This document shows positions 12,672 through 24,100 of a DNA stretch of 64,000 nt, in pieces (position 1 is the stretch's first letter; each line of letters starts with the position of its first letter). The DNA lies in the NCBI RefSeq assembly GCF_037975245.1, contig NC_092562.1:31498554-31562553 (forward strand). The letters are read 5' to 3'. The DNA is from Apostichopus japonicus. Its lineage: Eukaryota > Echinodermata > Holothuroidea > Aspidochirotida > Stichopodidae. Below the pieces are notes generated by a model that worked only from the letters and a program-made list of their open reading frames with translations, ran no database searches and had not been told where the DNA came from. Both the position numbers and the translations under genes were made by a program.

Positions 12672-14199
12672 CAACCTGAATACATAGGTTCCTTTGCTTT
12701 TAGCAAGGAACCAAAAAAACGTCAATAGAGGAGAACATCATTCTGAACAATCAAACATAACTCCAAAGGACCCTGCCTGCAAGCAAGATGGAGACCCCAT
12801 GCTTAAAAGGCCATTACCTGCTGTGTCTGATTACCTGCAATCTGAAGATAACACTACAGCAGATGTAAACTTGATGAAACATACCCCTGCTGTATCTACA
12901 GATTCTAATTTGGTCTTTGAGAGGATGAAAAATACTCTATTAGTGAGGAGAAACATGGTCAATGCTATGAATTCAGCAGGGCATATAATAGAGGAATTTC
13001 CACAATTCAAGATTACTCGATGCCTTGTGAGTATGACACAAAGTATTCTGACTGGTGTCATGTATGCTATTAGACTGTGGATTGCATGCATTTACAAGTG
13101 TGCGGGGGAGATATGTCTGTCATGGGCATGGACGTCGCTAGAGGGGGTGTGGGGGGTTGCGACTGTCGCACTTTAAACTTTCCAACTGTCGCACTCACAT
13201 TTTCACATATTCTTATAATTTGCGAGTGACCTAACATTTTCGGTCAAAATTGACCTTCAATCAGTCATTTTCACCACGTTTTCTTTGTCAAATTGAGACA
13301 TTGTATCTCGCGATCCTTATACTCCACCATAAAAAACTTTGTTAGAGTTTTGTTTGTAGCACACTGTTTTACAAACCATTGTTTCATGGATTTGCTGTGA
13401 AAGAGGCAGTACCTCAGCAGACTTATGTCAGGAAAACCAGTGAACTTGTTGACTTCAAACCACTGTCATTACTGAGGATTCAATCCAGATGTGATCATAC
13501 ACTTATGTCTGTCCAAGGCACATAATTTTTCAATGAGTTAAGTTTGTACATTTTTTGGCTGAAGTAACCCAGTCAGTGTTCGTTTCTAACAATTGTTTTT
13601 ATCTGTGAACAGTTATTAAATTGTTTCGCCAGCTAGAATATTAGAGAACATGCTACAAATTACCTTTTAATCAGTGTTATGTGATTGCCAATGGTTCAGT
13701 TATGTTCAAACATATAATTATCAAAGTAACACTGTGTTATAGTTCAAGTGTAAAGATATGAATACACAGTGTACATTGTATACATACATCCGGGTATTAA
13801 AGTGTGATACCATTGGTTTCCATGCATGTGTTTATCAGTTTAAGACAAAGGTATAATATTAACTTTAAGCATTTATAATATGCAAGGATTATGATCTGAT
13901 TTATCTTCATTAAAAAATAAGATTCTAATCAGTTTATGGGCTTGCTCATGTTAGACAAGCTTTTGTTCATTCTTGTTTATGCACTTAATAAGGTGTTTTC
14001 TGTACAACTGATGCTTCTAAGATGAATATAAAAAACGTTTAACACATTTAAAATGGCATCTATGGCTTTTATCTGTTGTTTATTGCTTATGCGTATTGTC
14101 CAGCCCAGACTTGGGCGATACCTTGGAAAGGTGTTTTACAAAATACAGAATTAACACGATCTGGATTGGATAAAAAACTTGCAATTCAACATCAGTGGG

Positions 14200-14439
14200 A
14201 AGATCTAAATAACACCATTTTTGGTGTTAAAATCAATTCAGTTAGTGTTAATTTTACACCAACCAGAGTAACAATATCAACACCAAAGATAATGAATTTA
14301 ACACCCTTTGTGGTGTAAAGAAAAGGATTCTCAACTTGGTGTTAATTTAACACCCGCTGGTGTTGGCAAATATGCACTCCAAAAAGAATACAAATTTAAC
14401 ACCATGGGTGTTAAATTTAACACCCGAGTTTTTGCAGTG
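14200..14439. repeat. right subterminal repeat region of the 9.8 kb element
   Basis: Holds roughly a dozen copies of GGTGTTAA and its inverse TTAACACC, several paired as palindromes such as GGTGTTAAATTTAACACC, ending at the TIR. Open frames over this stretch (14076-14616) are by-products of the repeats. Confidence 0.75.
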
Positions 14440-14812
14440 TATATGCCGCTTGGAAACCTCGGGAAGTGCCGTTTCCGGCCATCTAGAAGGTTTGTTAATC
14501 CCAAAATTTTCTTGTACGCTTCGCGCCAACTCATGGTGGCGCTACGCTTAGATAGTCAACAAGGTCATATCCCCCCCCCCTCACTCGGAAGTACGGATCG
14601 CCGCCAATGCATATGACACCATTTTGCATATCAGCCCTCCTTTGAAAGCAAAAATTGTACACCCCTCCCCTTAGACCCATCCCCCAGGACGGCGATCATT
14701 CATGCCTGGCGCCCCCCCCCCTATTGGAAAATCCTGGATACGCCCCTGATATACGTGTGTGTGTGCGTGTTTCCATATTTTATCATTAGAATTATTTTCT
14801 TTGAATGCTTAC

Positions 14813-15394
14813 CTGGAATACGTCCGCCCAGATCACCGTCTTGAAACCCCCAATTGTCGTGTAAAATGTGCAAATTACTCCAACAGCCAAAACTGAGAAA
14901 GCCAAGTTGATTCCTGTTATGGTGCTAAGTGCTAAAGAAGGCACAAAAATAACCACACCGTTGTATATTAACGAATGCGCACATTCTGCAAGCATGACAC
15001 AATAACGCAACGCTACACTAAATCTCTTATCATAGTACTCATAAACACTGACGACTCGTAGACGGTAGAAAACTGGCAGGAAAAACTGAGTAGTGAGGAA
15101 AGCGACAAGGAATTTACTTGCGAACATTAAACCAAACTTAGGGCCAAGAAGGTAGACCTCCCCCGGTAGTCCTAGGTACGTTATGGCAGACATGACCGTA
15201 ACAGTCATGGATATTATCACGGGAACCACGTGCATCCTTCGTCCACCAAGAAAGTAATCTTCGCCAGTTTGTTGTCCTTTTCCGAAAAAGCCAAAAAAGA
15301 CTCCAATCGAAGCCGAAACGGAAAACATAACAATTATGATTATGTAGGTCCAGCACCTGTTACACATATGACTTTTTAAACAGCTGTGTTTCAT
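14813..15394 (-). CDS. SLC5-type sodium-coupled monocarboxylate transporter, N-terminal exon
   Basis: First recognised coding exon of the minus-strand transporter (194 codons from the ATG at 15394, phase 0 donor CCAG|GTAAGC). It holds the N-terminal helices of the LeuT-fold symporter: a first membrane segment (YIIIIVMFSVSASIGVFFGF), then GQQTGEDYFLGGRRM, the SLC5 landmark between helices. After that come SAITYLGLPGEVYLLG, FLPVFYRLRVVSVYEYYDKRF, and the SLC5 signature-like VGVICTFYTTIGGFKTVIWADVFQ. The 13 kb intron to the next exon is mostly one nested transposon. The start is uncertain: an AACAG acceptor-like site at 15357 would allow an upstream first exon instead of the 15394 ATG. Confidence 0.88.
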
Positions 15395-15399
15395 CAAAA

Positions 15400-16465
15400 C
15401 GATTATAACTCAACTTTATATTCTAATACACAAACTATTATATAAGTTCCTCAGAAACAACACAGAACTAAATAGGGGAACATAAGACTTCTATACGCCC
15501 TCACATCACAAGTTAATTTAGTATAAATGTCATTTATTGATGCTCTGTTCATTGTATGAAGTTAAAAGACTTAGTAGAATTTATAAAACAATGCATTAAT
15601 ATTACAATGAGGAGCTGACGTCATCATCAACTTAGCCTAATTGGTCGCATTTCAAGAGATTGACTAAATTTTTAGGATGAATATCAATCTTTAAGGTGAC
15701 TTTCATGAAAACCAGAATATCTATAGAAACAGTCAAAATGTTCTTCTCTCTTTTGATATACATCTATATCAATACTAGATATCAGCCTACAGGCATTTTT
15801 GAAGTAGTATTTCTGAGGTTAATATGTTTCATTAGAAAGTTGGAACAAATATATCAAATTCTTCAGTATTGCTTGTTGTTTAATTTCAAGTAATAACTTT
15901 AAGCTAAAATTTGCCAACACACTTTGTAAGAGTTCTATGGTGAAGTTCTAACCCTTCTTCAGTAAAACGGTATATACGGTATAAATTACCGACAACCAAA
16001 ATATCTAACTAGCGTTGAGGTTTTAATGCTTTGAGGGATTGGAAGTAAAATGCTTATTCAAATTTACTGATGAACTGATCATTTCTTTGGCTGTCTGGAA
16101 TATTTGCCACCGGTAATACTAATAACCTTTATATGGAAATAATATTGAGTGTTATAGGTCCATAGGGCGAAACTATACTAGCATCTTCTGAGGAGGAGGG
16201 GGGGTGAGGGATTCTTGGCAAAATAAAAACTCCGCCTCTCTATAGTTTAGTAAGATCCTACGTCAATTTGTCCCACCCGTTCCCCCTCCCCTCTTCTAAG
16301 TTGCAGTGAGCAAGACTGTTGGTTGCCATTGGAGGGAAACTGTACAGTAAGAAAGTATGTTGATAGGTGTTGGAGGAGGGGGAGGTGTTGGGCGGGATTG
16401 GTCCTCGGAAAATTTCTTTGTAATATAATTTATAGAGATAATTGTTGGGTTTGTGTCTACTTTAT
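15400..16465. other. intergenic / 5' flank, no gene seen
   Basis: AT-rich DNA upstream of the minus-strand transporter, with a G-rich stretch at 16190-16400. No exon, RNA gene or clear repeat is recognised. A promoter for the transporter should lie here or farther upstream, but none can be pointed to. Confidence 0.4.
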
Positions 16466-16469
16466 ACCA

Positions 16470-16785
16470 GTGCTGTGGCCGAGTTGATAAAGGCTCTGGC
16501 ATTTGAAGCAATTTGAGGCTTAGTAATCGGGAGGTTCCGGGTTCGATACCCGGCAGAGTCATATATTGTAGTAAGGTGAGTTTTTTCATCCAAGAGCAAT
16601 CTACGGTTTCCCATCTGCAAATGACTATCTAAATCGAAAATATTCAAAATTTGAGTTAAAATGTTGATTTGGAAGCCAGGCTCGACGTGTAAGTTGTATA
16701 TGCCCTTGCGGGCTTCTCCCCACATTTGTGGTCGCTTAAGCGTCGTAAAAATAACTGCTGATTATTATGATTATTGGGCCTATTA
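16470..16785 (+). mobile_element. tRNA-derived SINE
   Basis: The head resembles a tRNA with a Pol III A box (TGGCCGAGTTGATAAAGGC) and a B box inside GGTTCCGGGTTCGATACCC (about 16535-16555). An unrelated body and tail with TGCGGGCTTCTCCCC and CGCTTAAGCGTCG follow, ending in ATTATTATGATTATT. Head, body and short AT tail fit a SINE rather than a functional tRNA. The open frames on the minus strand here are shadows. Confidence 0.8.
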
Positions 16786-17433
16786 AAGGTATATAGATAG
16801 CTGATTCGTCCATTCATATTGATCGCTAAGTATGTATCACAAATGTCCATGTTCTCTTGTTCGCCAATTTCGGTTGTCAGGATGTATAGGCTACCACACC
16901 ATAATTCAACTAGTGTAGCCCTATACATCCGTACGTTGTAACTTGTTGAGGAAAGTCCCTTAAATGGACCCGGAGAGGGAAATGTTGTCAGTTATCACCA
17001 TTATCTTTGCATGTTTGGTTGTTTACATACTGATGGTGTCAACTGAGGAGGACTGACAGTGATTCACTTCGTTTTAGAAACTTCTTGGTGAATATGAACT
17101 AACGATTCCACAACGAGATCTGGCGCATGTTTCTTCTAGGGCCTCCGTTTACCAAGAGCGCCATGCATTTCGTTACTCCGGCGTCCTCCGTTTACGTAGA
17201 GCGCCATCTATTACTAAGTACTCAAGCTTGCCTTGAAGGGGGCAGGGGAAACACAAAAGTGGGGTTTAGGATAAGTTTTTCCATCTTAAAATTTTGAGAT
17301 ATTATATTTTGAAATTTCTGACGTGTTATATAAATTTCGATATTCTATCTCTTAAGTTATTTTAGCTGCAGATCACAAGTTATGCATAGAACATAGAATT
17401 AGAATAACATTAACATGAGATAGTGATTTTTCT

Positions 17434-17803
17434 TTAAAGCTTCAAGGCATTGACGACTCACCCCAAACCGCGTGCCGCGCTCTGAAAAAATTAACTTTCC
17501 ATTGCTTGCAAGTGAAGTTTTCTTCTTGTCGCTACAAAATGCAGACATAATGAAACGTGATACCTTGTTATCTTTTATCTAGACCTGAGATGTCCATCGT
17601 TGCTATGTACACTGTGTTGTTGGTATTGACCGTAACTGTATGTATTGACTGTACAATAGTGTCTAATTACCGACGGTAGCAAGCTGTGTGTGTATTTCTG
17701 GGATCGATGGTGTTGTCTAACACTTATGTTACACCTCATTTTAAACTAGGTCAGATTCCCGGCATGAGACGTTTCTTTGTGCGCGAGTCTTCACACCCTT
17801 TAA
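17434..17803 (+). mobile_element. TTAA-flanked MITE, copy A
   Basis: About 370 bp, from TTAAAGCTTCAAGGCATTG to GCGAGTCTTCACACCCTTTAA. It shares its body with copies at 24388, 51648 and 52149. Inverted ends (family form TTAAAGG....TGAAGACTCGC) and TTAA at the boundary suggest a Kolobok- or piggyBac-type non-autonomous family. No coding sequence. Confidence 0.75.
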
Positions 17804-17905
17804 TAAAAGGTGTGAAGACTCGCGCAAAAAGAAACGTCTAAAGCCGGTAATATGATCTAGTTTCGAAAAAGGTGTAACAGCACTGTTAGACACCACCATC
17901 ATTCC
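17804..17905 (-). mobile_element. partial inverted copy of the TTAA MITE, tail to tail with copy A
   Basis: Begins AAAAGGTGTGAAGACTCGCG and repeats the terminal ~100 bp of the family in the opposite direction, then diverges. The pair makes a near-perfect inverted repeat of about 100 bp per arm. Confidence 0.7.
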
Positions 17906-18114
17906 CGTCTACACATACAGTCTATACAACAGTACTGGTTGCAGAACGCATAATAGTAGCACTGAAGTTCTGCATTGCCACTATACTTAGTACTAGACTA
18001 CAGCGCGTCGTTATTTCGCAAACATACAGTAGTTCTACTGGACAAAATTGGCAGATACGCAGGAAACATATTCGTAGGCTCTTACAAATCACATTTCTGC
18101 ACAACTTGGTTGAC

Positions 18115-21100
18115 ATGGCATCTGCTCCAGACTCAAGCTCACAAAGGAAGAGAAATGCAATAATTTGGAGAAGAAGGCAGATACCACTCGGAGAGGCATT
18201 TGATGATTGGAAGAGACTGAAACATGCAGGCGGCTGGACACACAACCAGCTAGCAAGGCACCTTCTCGATGTTCATGCTCGACACTGTGACGGTGTTTGT
18301 TCATCGAAAAGTGGCTTTCTGGCGAAGGCAACTACTTCTGCGGAAACATTATCAGACCCAACCACAAACGCAGGTGACCGAAAATTTCTTGATAAACTAG
18401 ACAGAGTTTTAGCCTGGGCTCGATTATGTTTAGGTTACTGGCCTACAGTAGGCCTAACTAGTAACTGTTACTTGCCTAATATTACTCCTACTACTATAGT
18501 ATTAGTATTTTTAGTATTACTATAAGCATGGACACTGCGAAGTTCGGACACCTAAGCCTTAAAGTACCCCAAAACTATAACTTACTTTTATTGACAAATA
18601 TGTAAGTATTTTCTTGCACACGGGTGATTTTGGAGAAAAATAACTGTAGCTTCGTAGTTTTTCGTGAAATTGGCTCTTGCTGTAGTGTAGGTTGTCATGG
18701 TGAAATCGTGTATTTCTTAGGGGTGCCCGAACTTCGCAGTGTTCCGAACTTCGCAATAATGATTTTACTGTTACCATTGGAATTAAATACAAGAATGGTA
18801 TTAGTATTATAACATTCGTAGGCTACTGGACCAGTTATGTGATAGAATTTAGCTTCGGCTATAGACCACGCAGGAAAACTAAAGTAAGTGCCAATCACTT
18901 TCCAATCTGACTCCCAGTGGGGACAAACTAAAACGAATGACAGCGAATGACCGAATGACAATTGACTTTGTACAGGGTTAATTATCACTTGCGAATGACA
19001 TCGAATGACAGCGAATGACAACGAAGGACAACGAAGGACAGTGTTGAGTGGAGATAGAATGATTAAGGGAGTGGAGTTATTGGTTTTCTGCGCAAAAATG
19101 ATTTGAGGAAAATCGCATGGTAATAGGGTTTTGGTGTAATTGACGGATAGAAACCACAGGAAAGATTTTGTTTGAGAATGCGCTTGAGTGCTGTGCTTTT
19201 TACCTCTGTAGATTTATATAGAAAGATAACTGAAGCCGTTTCAAGATTATAGTATTGTTAGTTTCTAACAATTAATATCGGAAAAATGACGTTAAATTTA
19301 CTTTTTAAAATCAGACTTACAATTTCGCTTGCTATAAGGTACGTTTTTATCTTGTCCGTAGTTTACTAGATCTAGATACCCATGAAGTCTGAACTGTGAT
19401 ATCCAGTTGAAGCAAATGTCTGTGCTGTCATTACTGTCATTCGTTTTAGTTAACGCAATTTTTTAGTGTGTACAACATGTTGTCATTCGTTACGTGTAAC
19501 GCAATTGTCATTCGTTTTAGTAACACCCTCCCAGTGGATGTAATGGTTATCAATCAAAGTGATAGTTTGTGGACCCGTTGTTTCCTCCCCTAGAAACATA
19601 ACTTTCCTCCCTAAACTGTAAACCAGTTAGGCCCATTAACTGTTTCTTCATTTACTAGGATCTCATCCCACGTACATGCAGTAGCCTAGCCAAACGCTGA
19701 ATTTCTGCAAGCATTGTTGTGGAGTGGCAAGTATGTAGATTACTGCCAAACCTGATTGTGTTGGTAGTTCATATCTAAATATCATTACAAAAATCAAGTT
19801 GTTGGTAATTTATAGCAAAATGCTTATGTGTTAGGGTCCACCACCTTCTGTTTCACCCTGTTTATGAAAGTTCAGGAAGTGTAATTGCCAGCATCAAAAT
19901 GTCTATCAGAATAAAATACAGATTGAATGGTTGTCATGAAAAACTCAGTTTAGTGATATCTACCTATATAACTTGATATTTTTATCAAAATAAAACTGTT
20001 AGCAAACTGCTAGCAAACTATATTTTTATGATAGTATGGAATACAAACAAATATCTGGGATCACCCACATACAGTACAGACTTTTAATAAAATTTACAAA
20101 GATTGTTTACAACAATGCAAGAACACAGGTGTACATGCAGTGACTGCCTTCATTTGTTAACATAGTGTCATCAAAATAAAGTGAAACTGTTAGCAAACTG
20201 CTTATCGACTAGAGAGCCTGTCTAAGAGAATGTGTAAAAGTAAGTTGGCCTGACATTTCGATCCAAGCAGGATCTTCTTCAAAGGCTAAATGACAAGTAA
20301 TAGTAACAGAAGGGACAAAAACACACACAGAATACAGACATAGTATCATGTTGGGGGACAATAGATATCTTGTTCGAATTATCAACAGCTACAAAAAGTG
20401 TAAATGTAAGTGGGTCTGACATTATAAAAAGTGATAAAGAAGAACAAATCCAGCCTCTTGATAAACATCTAGTTTAAAAGTAAGCTGTTATGTGGTAACA
20501 CAGCAAGCTTTCATATAAACTTGATCCCAATCAGAACAAAGAAGACTGTATCAATAGGCTTAGCTGTGAACAGCATTGTCTCCTCTTTCTTGTATGAAAA
20601 CAACAACTAGGTGGACTGAAAGAAACTCCATTACTAACAGGAAATAGAGAGATAAAGCTAAACTATGTAATACCATGGAGTTATCTGTTTATAGCTCCAT
20701 GGTAATACCATGGAGCTAGCTGTTTATAGCTCCAAGGTAATACTATGGAGCTATAAACAGATAGCTCCATAGTATTACCATGGAGCTAGCTGTTTATAGC
20801 TCCATGGTAATACTATGGAGCTATCTGTTTATAGCTCCATGGAAATACTATGGAGCTATCTGTTTATAGCTCCATGGAAATACTATGGAGCTATCTGTTT
20901 ATAGCTCCATGGTAATACTATGGAGTTATCTGTTTATAACTCCATGGTAATACTATGGAGCTAGCTGTTTATAGCTCCAAGGTAATACTATGGAGCTATA
21001 AACAGATAGCTCCATAGTATTACTATGGAGCTATCTGTTTATAGCTCATGACTATGGAGCTATCTGTTTATAGCTCCATGGAAATACTATGGAGCTATCT

Positions 21101-24100
21101 GTTTATAGCTCCATGGAAATACTATGGAGCTATCTGTTTATAGCTCCATGGTAATACTATGGAGCTATCTGTTTATAGCTCCATGGTAATACTATGGAGC
21201 TATCTGTTTATAGCTCAATTGTAATACATACAGCTGGTAGAGATGAGAACAAAAGTACACAATTGTCAAATGAATTAGAACTCACACACATGTATACCCT
21301 ACTACTTTATATTGTAACAAATCTCCAATCTAAGACTCAAATTTCATAGGTATTTTGATTGATAGTTTCAAAAGATATTTGTGTCCATTCCAGCTATTCA
21401 TGATTCCATACCTCAGAGCAACGGTTGATTCTGCACTTTTCTTCTCCGTACATTGCTATACATAATCCCTACAATCTTGTATATTTATTTTGGTACAGAG
21501 CCTCGTAGACAACCATTCTCTACTCCTGTTGAAGGTGACCATAAACAGTGAGTAATTTATTCCAACATTTTTTTTTTGGAGTTATATAAATTGAAGTGAA
21601 GCATAAAGCAAGTATCTGATAAATATGCGTAGGTCATTTGTAGATGAAAACTACAGTTATACATGGTGTCTGCTTAATTCCAGCATTTGAATAAGTTGTA
21701 TATCCATGATTTTTCAATATAAAGTGGGGGTGCATATAAAGTGGGGGGTGCATATAAAGTGGGGGTGCATATAAAGTGGGGGTGCATATAAAGTGGGGGT
21801 GCATATAAAGTGGGGGTGCAACTCAATAGACATCCTGCTTGATGGGTCTTTTTGGTAATAAGAAGATGACTGTAATAGGAAATGGTGCTATCAAAAATAT
21901 GTCGGGGTGGGGGTTACAATTGCCCATGAAATTGGAATTCAGGCAAGTGGGCACATGTGAAAGGTGGGAGAGAGTGGGTCTTGATACCTTCATCCTGGCC
22001 TGTTAAGTTTTGTTTTACGCCCCTCTGTTTTGCGTGTGAAAAGGTAAAATTCATACCCTTTATTTTGCCCCCCAAAAAATGCCTCTTTTTAACAACAAAA
22101 AACCCAGAAAGAAATGAAAATGAGGAATAGGAGGTTGGGAACGGGCTGAAATCCTGAAACCCCATCATGGAACTTGAAGCAATAGTTGGTCCTTGTTTTT
22201 CTTATTTCAAACAAAATATGGCCACTGCTCAAAATAAATAGTGAAATGCCATATTTGTATGCTAGAAAATTGCTCAGTTACAGTTTTATCAGTTGGTTAA
22301 TAATGTATTATTATTTCAGTAAATTTCCAAGTGACGTCATCAGCAGCCTGGACAGTAGTGAGGAAGATGACAGCAATGATTTCACGGCCGGAGCATATTT
22401 ATTAGGTAAATATATGAATGTTACCGATAATATTTAATAGGTAAATATATGAATGTTACAGAAAATATTTACTAGGTAGATATATGAATATTCCAGAAAA
22501 TATTTAATAGGTAGATATATGAATGTTACGGAAAATATTTAATAGGTAGATATTTGAATGTAAATATTTTGCTTCAAAAGTTAGTCAAGGTCGAAACATG
22601 ACGTTATTAAAAAACACATATTGCTGTCAGTGTACATCTGGGACATCACACCTGTTTGCTTCAAGTCTACTTACAGTAGGGATGTGAAAATGTCAATCAT
22701 TGGTATATATCTTCAAGAACACCATAAATGGAGGAGTTTCCAAATTTGCCCAGGATGGTTACAATGTGTTCCTTCTTTGATCACTCAACAATTAAAATTT
22801 CTATCCTTTTTAATATCCCTCCCTCCTCCTCTGCTACTCATTAAATCAAAACCTCAACTGATGTTTTAGAAGTTTGTTTGTATTTGTGTAACGCATCCAA
22901 ATTTGATTTTTGCACCAGTAGAAGAAGAATCAGTTCCTCCTATGATACTCAGAGTTCCCAGGAAGAGAGCGTAAGTACTGAGAAGCGTTTGCCAAAATAG
23001 TCAAAATAATATTGTAATGTGTTCAAACTATTAGAAAAGCCCTCCTAACATGTTCTAATTTGGCAAGATGCACATACTATGTCAGTCGTTTCATATGAAA
23101 AGTAAATTGAAACAATTTCAATTGTTTTTCTCTCAAACTAGTCAAATTGTATTTGATTTTATGGGGGTGGAATTGGGGGGGGGGGGGTGGTTGGATGTTT
23201 GCTTTGAATTGGGTTGACAACTAACCTTCTTCAACAAAACAAGCTACTGACTTTTTCTTTTCTTGGCATTTTGTGATATTCAAGTTCATGATTGGCTTTG
23301 CAAAAGACAAAAGAAATAGCATTGGGTCACTTGTCAGCTTGCAACCGGGATACTCTTGTCACCTGTTTGATTCAAGTTCACTTTTGGTTCATACTGAAAC
23401 AATTTCATTCAATATCTCAAATGTAATACAAAGGAACTGAGTTCAAATTTTCACAAGGATGCCTAGATATCAGTCACAACCCCCCCTCCCGCCCCCCCTC
23501 CCCCCCTTATAAAAGAAGAAAATGCTGGAGTATCCTGTTAATTGAAAACAGTTTAATGATGTCCAATATATAAAGAACAAAACTTTAAAAGATTTGTATT
23601 GATTCATTGGAAAGGTTTACAAAATGATCTCCAAATGTTAGACAGCCATCACTGATCTTCTTCTTTCTCTTATAGGTCTGTCCCTGCCACTTTACCTGAC
23701 GTTAGTACTACCTCACAAGATTTATCAAACGGTAAGGTCATCATGCTAGAACAATGCATCTCCTGCTAAAGTATGTAACTGCCATAGGGCTAGAATTGAG
23801 ACATGATATGGGCAGGGCAACCTTCTCAGTGCAACAGAGACATGACTTTGGATTATCATTGAAGCGGCACGGCGCCAAAGCATCCTTTTAGTTTTCGAAA
23901 AGGCAATTGTTACAGACTTGGAGAAGAAATGTTTACAGAAATAAATGGAAAACAGAAAGATTCTAGCAGTCATTTGTTGAAACCATAAAATTGTGAAGTT
24001 TTGACAGCAGCATAGCTGTTTCCTGGCCCAGATATTGCTCAGGAAATGTTTTTGAGTCAAAGTTTAACTTTGATAATCAGGATCGAGATATAACTATGTT

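Larger units (their letters stand above)
10140..12712 (+). mobile_element. TIR element with internal ~400-bp tandem repeats, inside the CIDE-N-type gene
   Basis: Starts GGTTCCTTGCT and ends with its exact inverse AGCAAGGAACC (11 bp). The right end is itself a hairpin (GGTTCCTT...AAGGAACC, 12688-12712). The interior holds about four degenerate units of up to ~400 bp (starts near 10974, 11372, 11667, 12325; first spacing 398), a ~100 bp unit seen near both ends, and a CA microsatellite just before the right hairpin. No coding capacity is seen and no target duplication is obvious. The first base pairs and last bases can serve as G|GT donor and TTTTAG| acceptor that keep the host frame open. Confidence 0.75.
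4930..13026 (+). pseudogene. transposon-borne gene, N-terminal half: CIDE-N-like domain protein, decayed
   Basis: Seven candidate exons: 4930-5002, 6600-6744, 7502-7665, 8323-8447, 9330-9430, 10068-10140, 12704-13026. Exons 1-2 give a CIDE-N-like fold (RKVVVFKEFRDLIET; then DGAEFDEDSLVPLLEMEPNT and a final KRGEKWG, matching the family's EDGT..V...L...T.FM.L..GQ.W). Exon 3 is acidic and Ser-rich. Exons 4-7 hold RRLLVNIVVANMMEVHG, AVGIVNLFENLQDPYTPTGH, EAFYDERTKGGFLAARI and HIIEEFPQF, a pattern I recall from uncharacterised SAMD3-like proteins of fish and invertebrates. Two single-base frame breaks are visible: one before DGAEF in exon 2 and one in the A-rich run of exon 5. No C-terminal exons follow before the element ends. 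It lies antisense inside the SLC5-like intron. Function unknown; DNA binding or a transposition helper role is speculative. Confidence 0.7.
4640..14439 (+). mobile_element. large CACTG-ended (CACTA/EnSpm-like) element carrying a multi-exon gene
   Basis: Begins CACTGCAAAAACTC and ends GAGTTTTTGCAGTG, flanked by TA (4638-4639 and 14440-14441). The empty site GGGTATATGCC is preserved near 32006 in the paralogous hAT-like copy, which proves both ends. Both termini carry many inverted and direct copies of GGTGTTAA / TTAACACC, the subterminal-repeat layout typical of CACTA elements. The interior holds a plus-strand gene with introns (CIDE-N-like start) and a second TIR element at 10140-12712. No transposase domain was recognised, so this is either a non-autonomous derivative or an element whose enzyme is not recognisable by eye. 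Length is 9,800 bp. Confidence 0.85.
3608..14748 (+). mobile_element. hAT-like non-autonomous element, copy 1, split by a 9.8 kb insertion
   Basis: Ends are CAGGGGCGTATCCAGG and its exact inverse CCTGGATACGCCCCTG. It is flanked by ATATA on both sides (3603-3607, 14749-14753; 6 bp ATATAC if the leading C is counted as target). The element itself is 3608-4637 plus 14440-14748, about 1.34 kb. It matches almost base for base the uninterrupted copy at 30969-32313. No transposase is seen. The TIR style is hAT-like, but a 5-6 bp target duplication is unusual for classic hAT, so the superfamily is tentative. It lies in the SLC5-like intron. Confidence 0.85.

Noticed and set aside
14076-14616. Overlapping open frames near the right end of the 9.8 kb element
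   Set aside because: They translate the GGTGTTAA/TTAACACC subterminal repeats and part of a MITE (FNTMGVKFNT-type strings).
16470-16560. Functional tRNA gene
   Set aside because: A and B boxes are present, but the sequence continues into a SINE body and tail and a proper acceptor stem pairing is not evident.
18106-18525. Single-exon reading of the nine-exon gene's first frame (139 residues)
   Set aside because: The frame past 18373 loses character and a good donor (CAG|GTGACC) leads in phase to conserved-looking downstream exons.
20225-20300. Penelope-like retroelement end
   Set aside because: Only a ~35-base resemblance; no coding or terminal structure nearby to support it.
20675-21222. 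CRISPR-like array of regular palindromic repeats
   Set aside because: Units are contiguous with no unique spacers, and the window is eukaryotic. It is a minisatellite.
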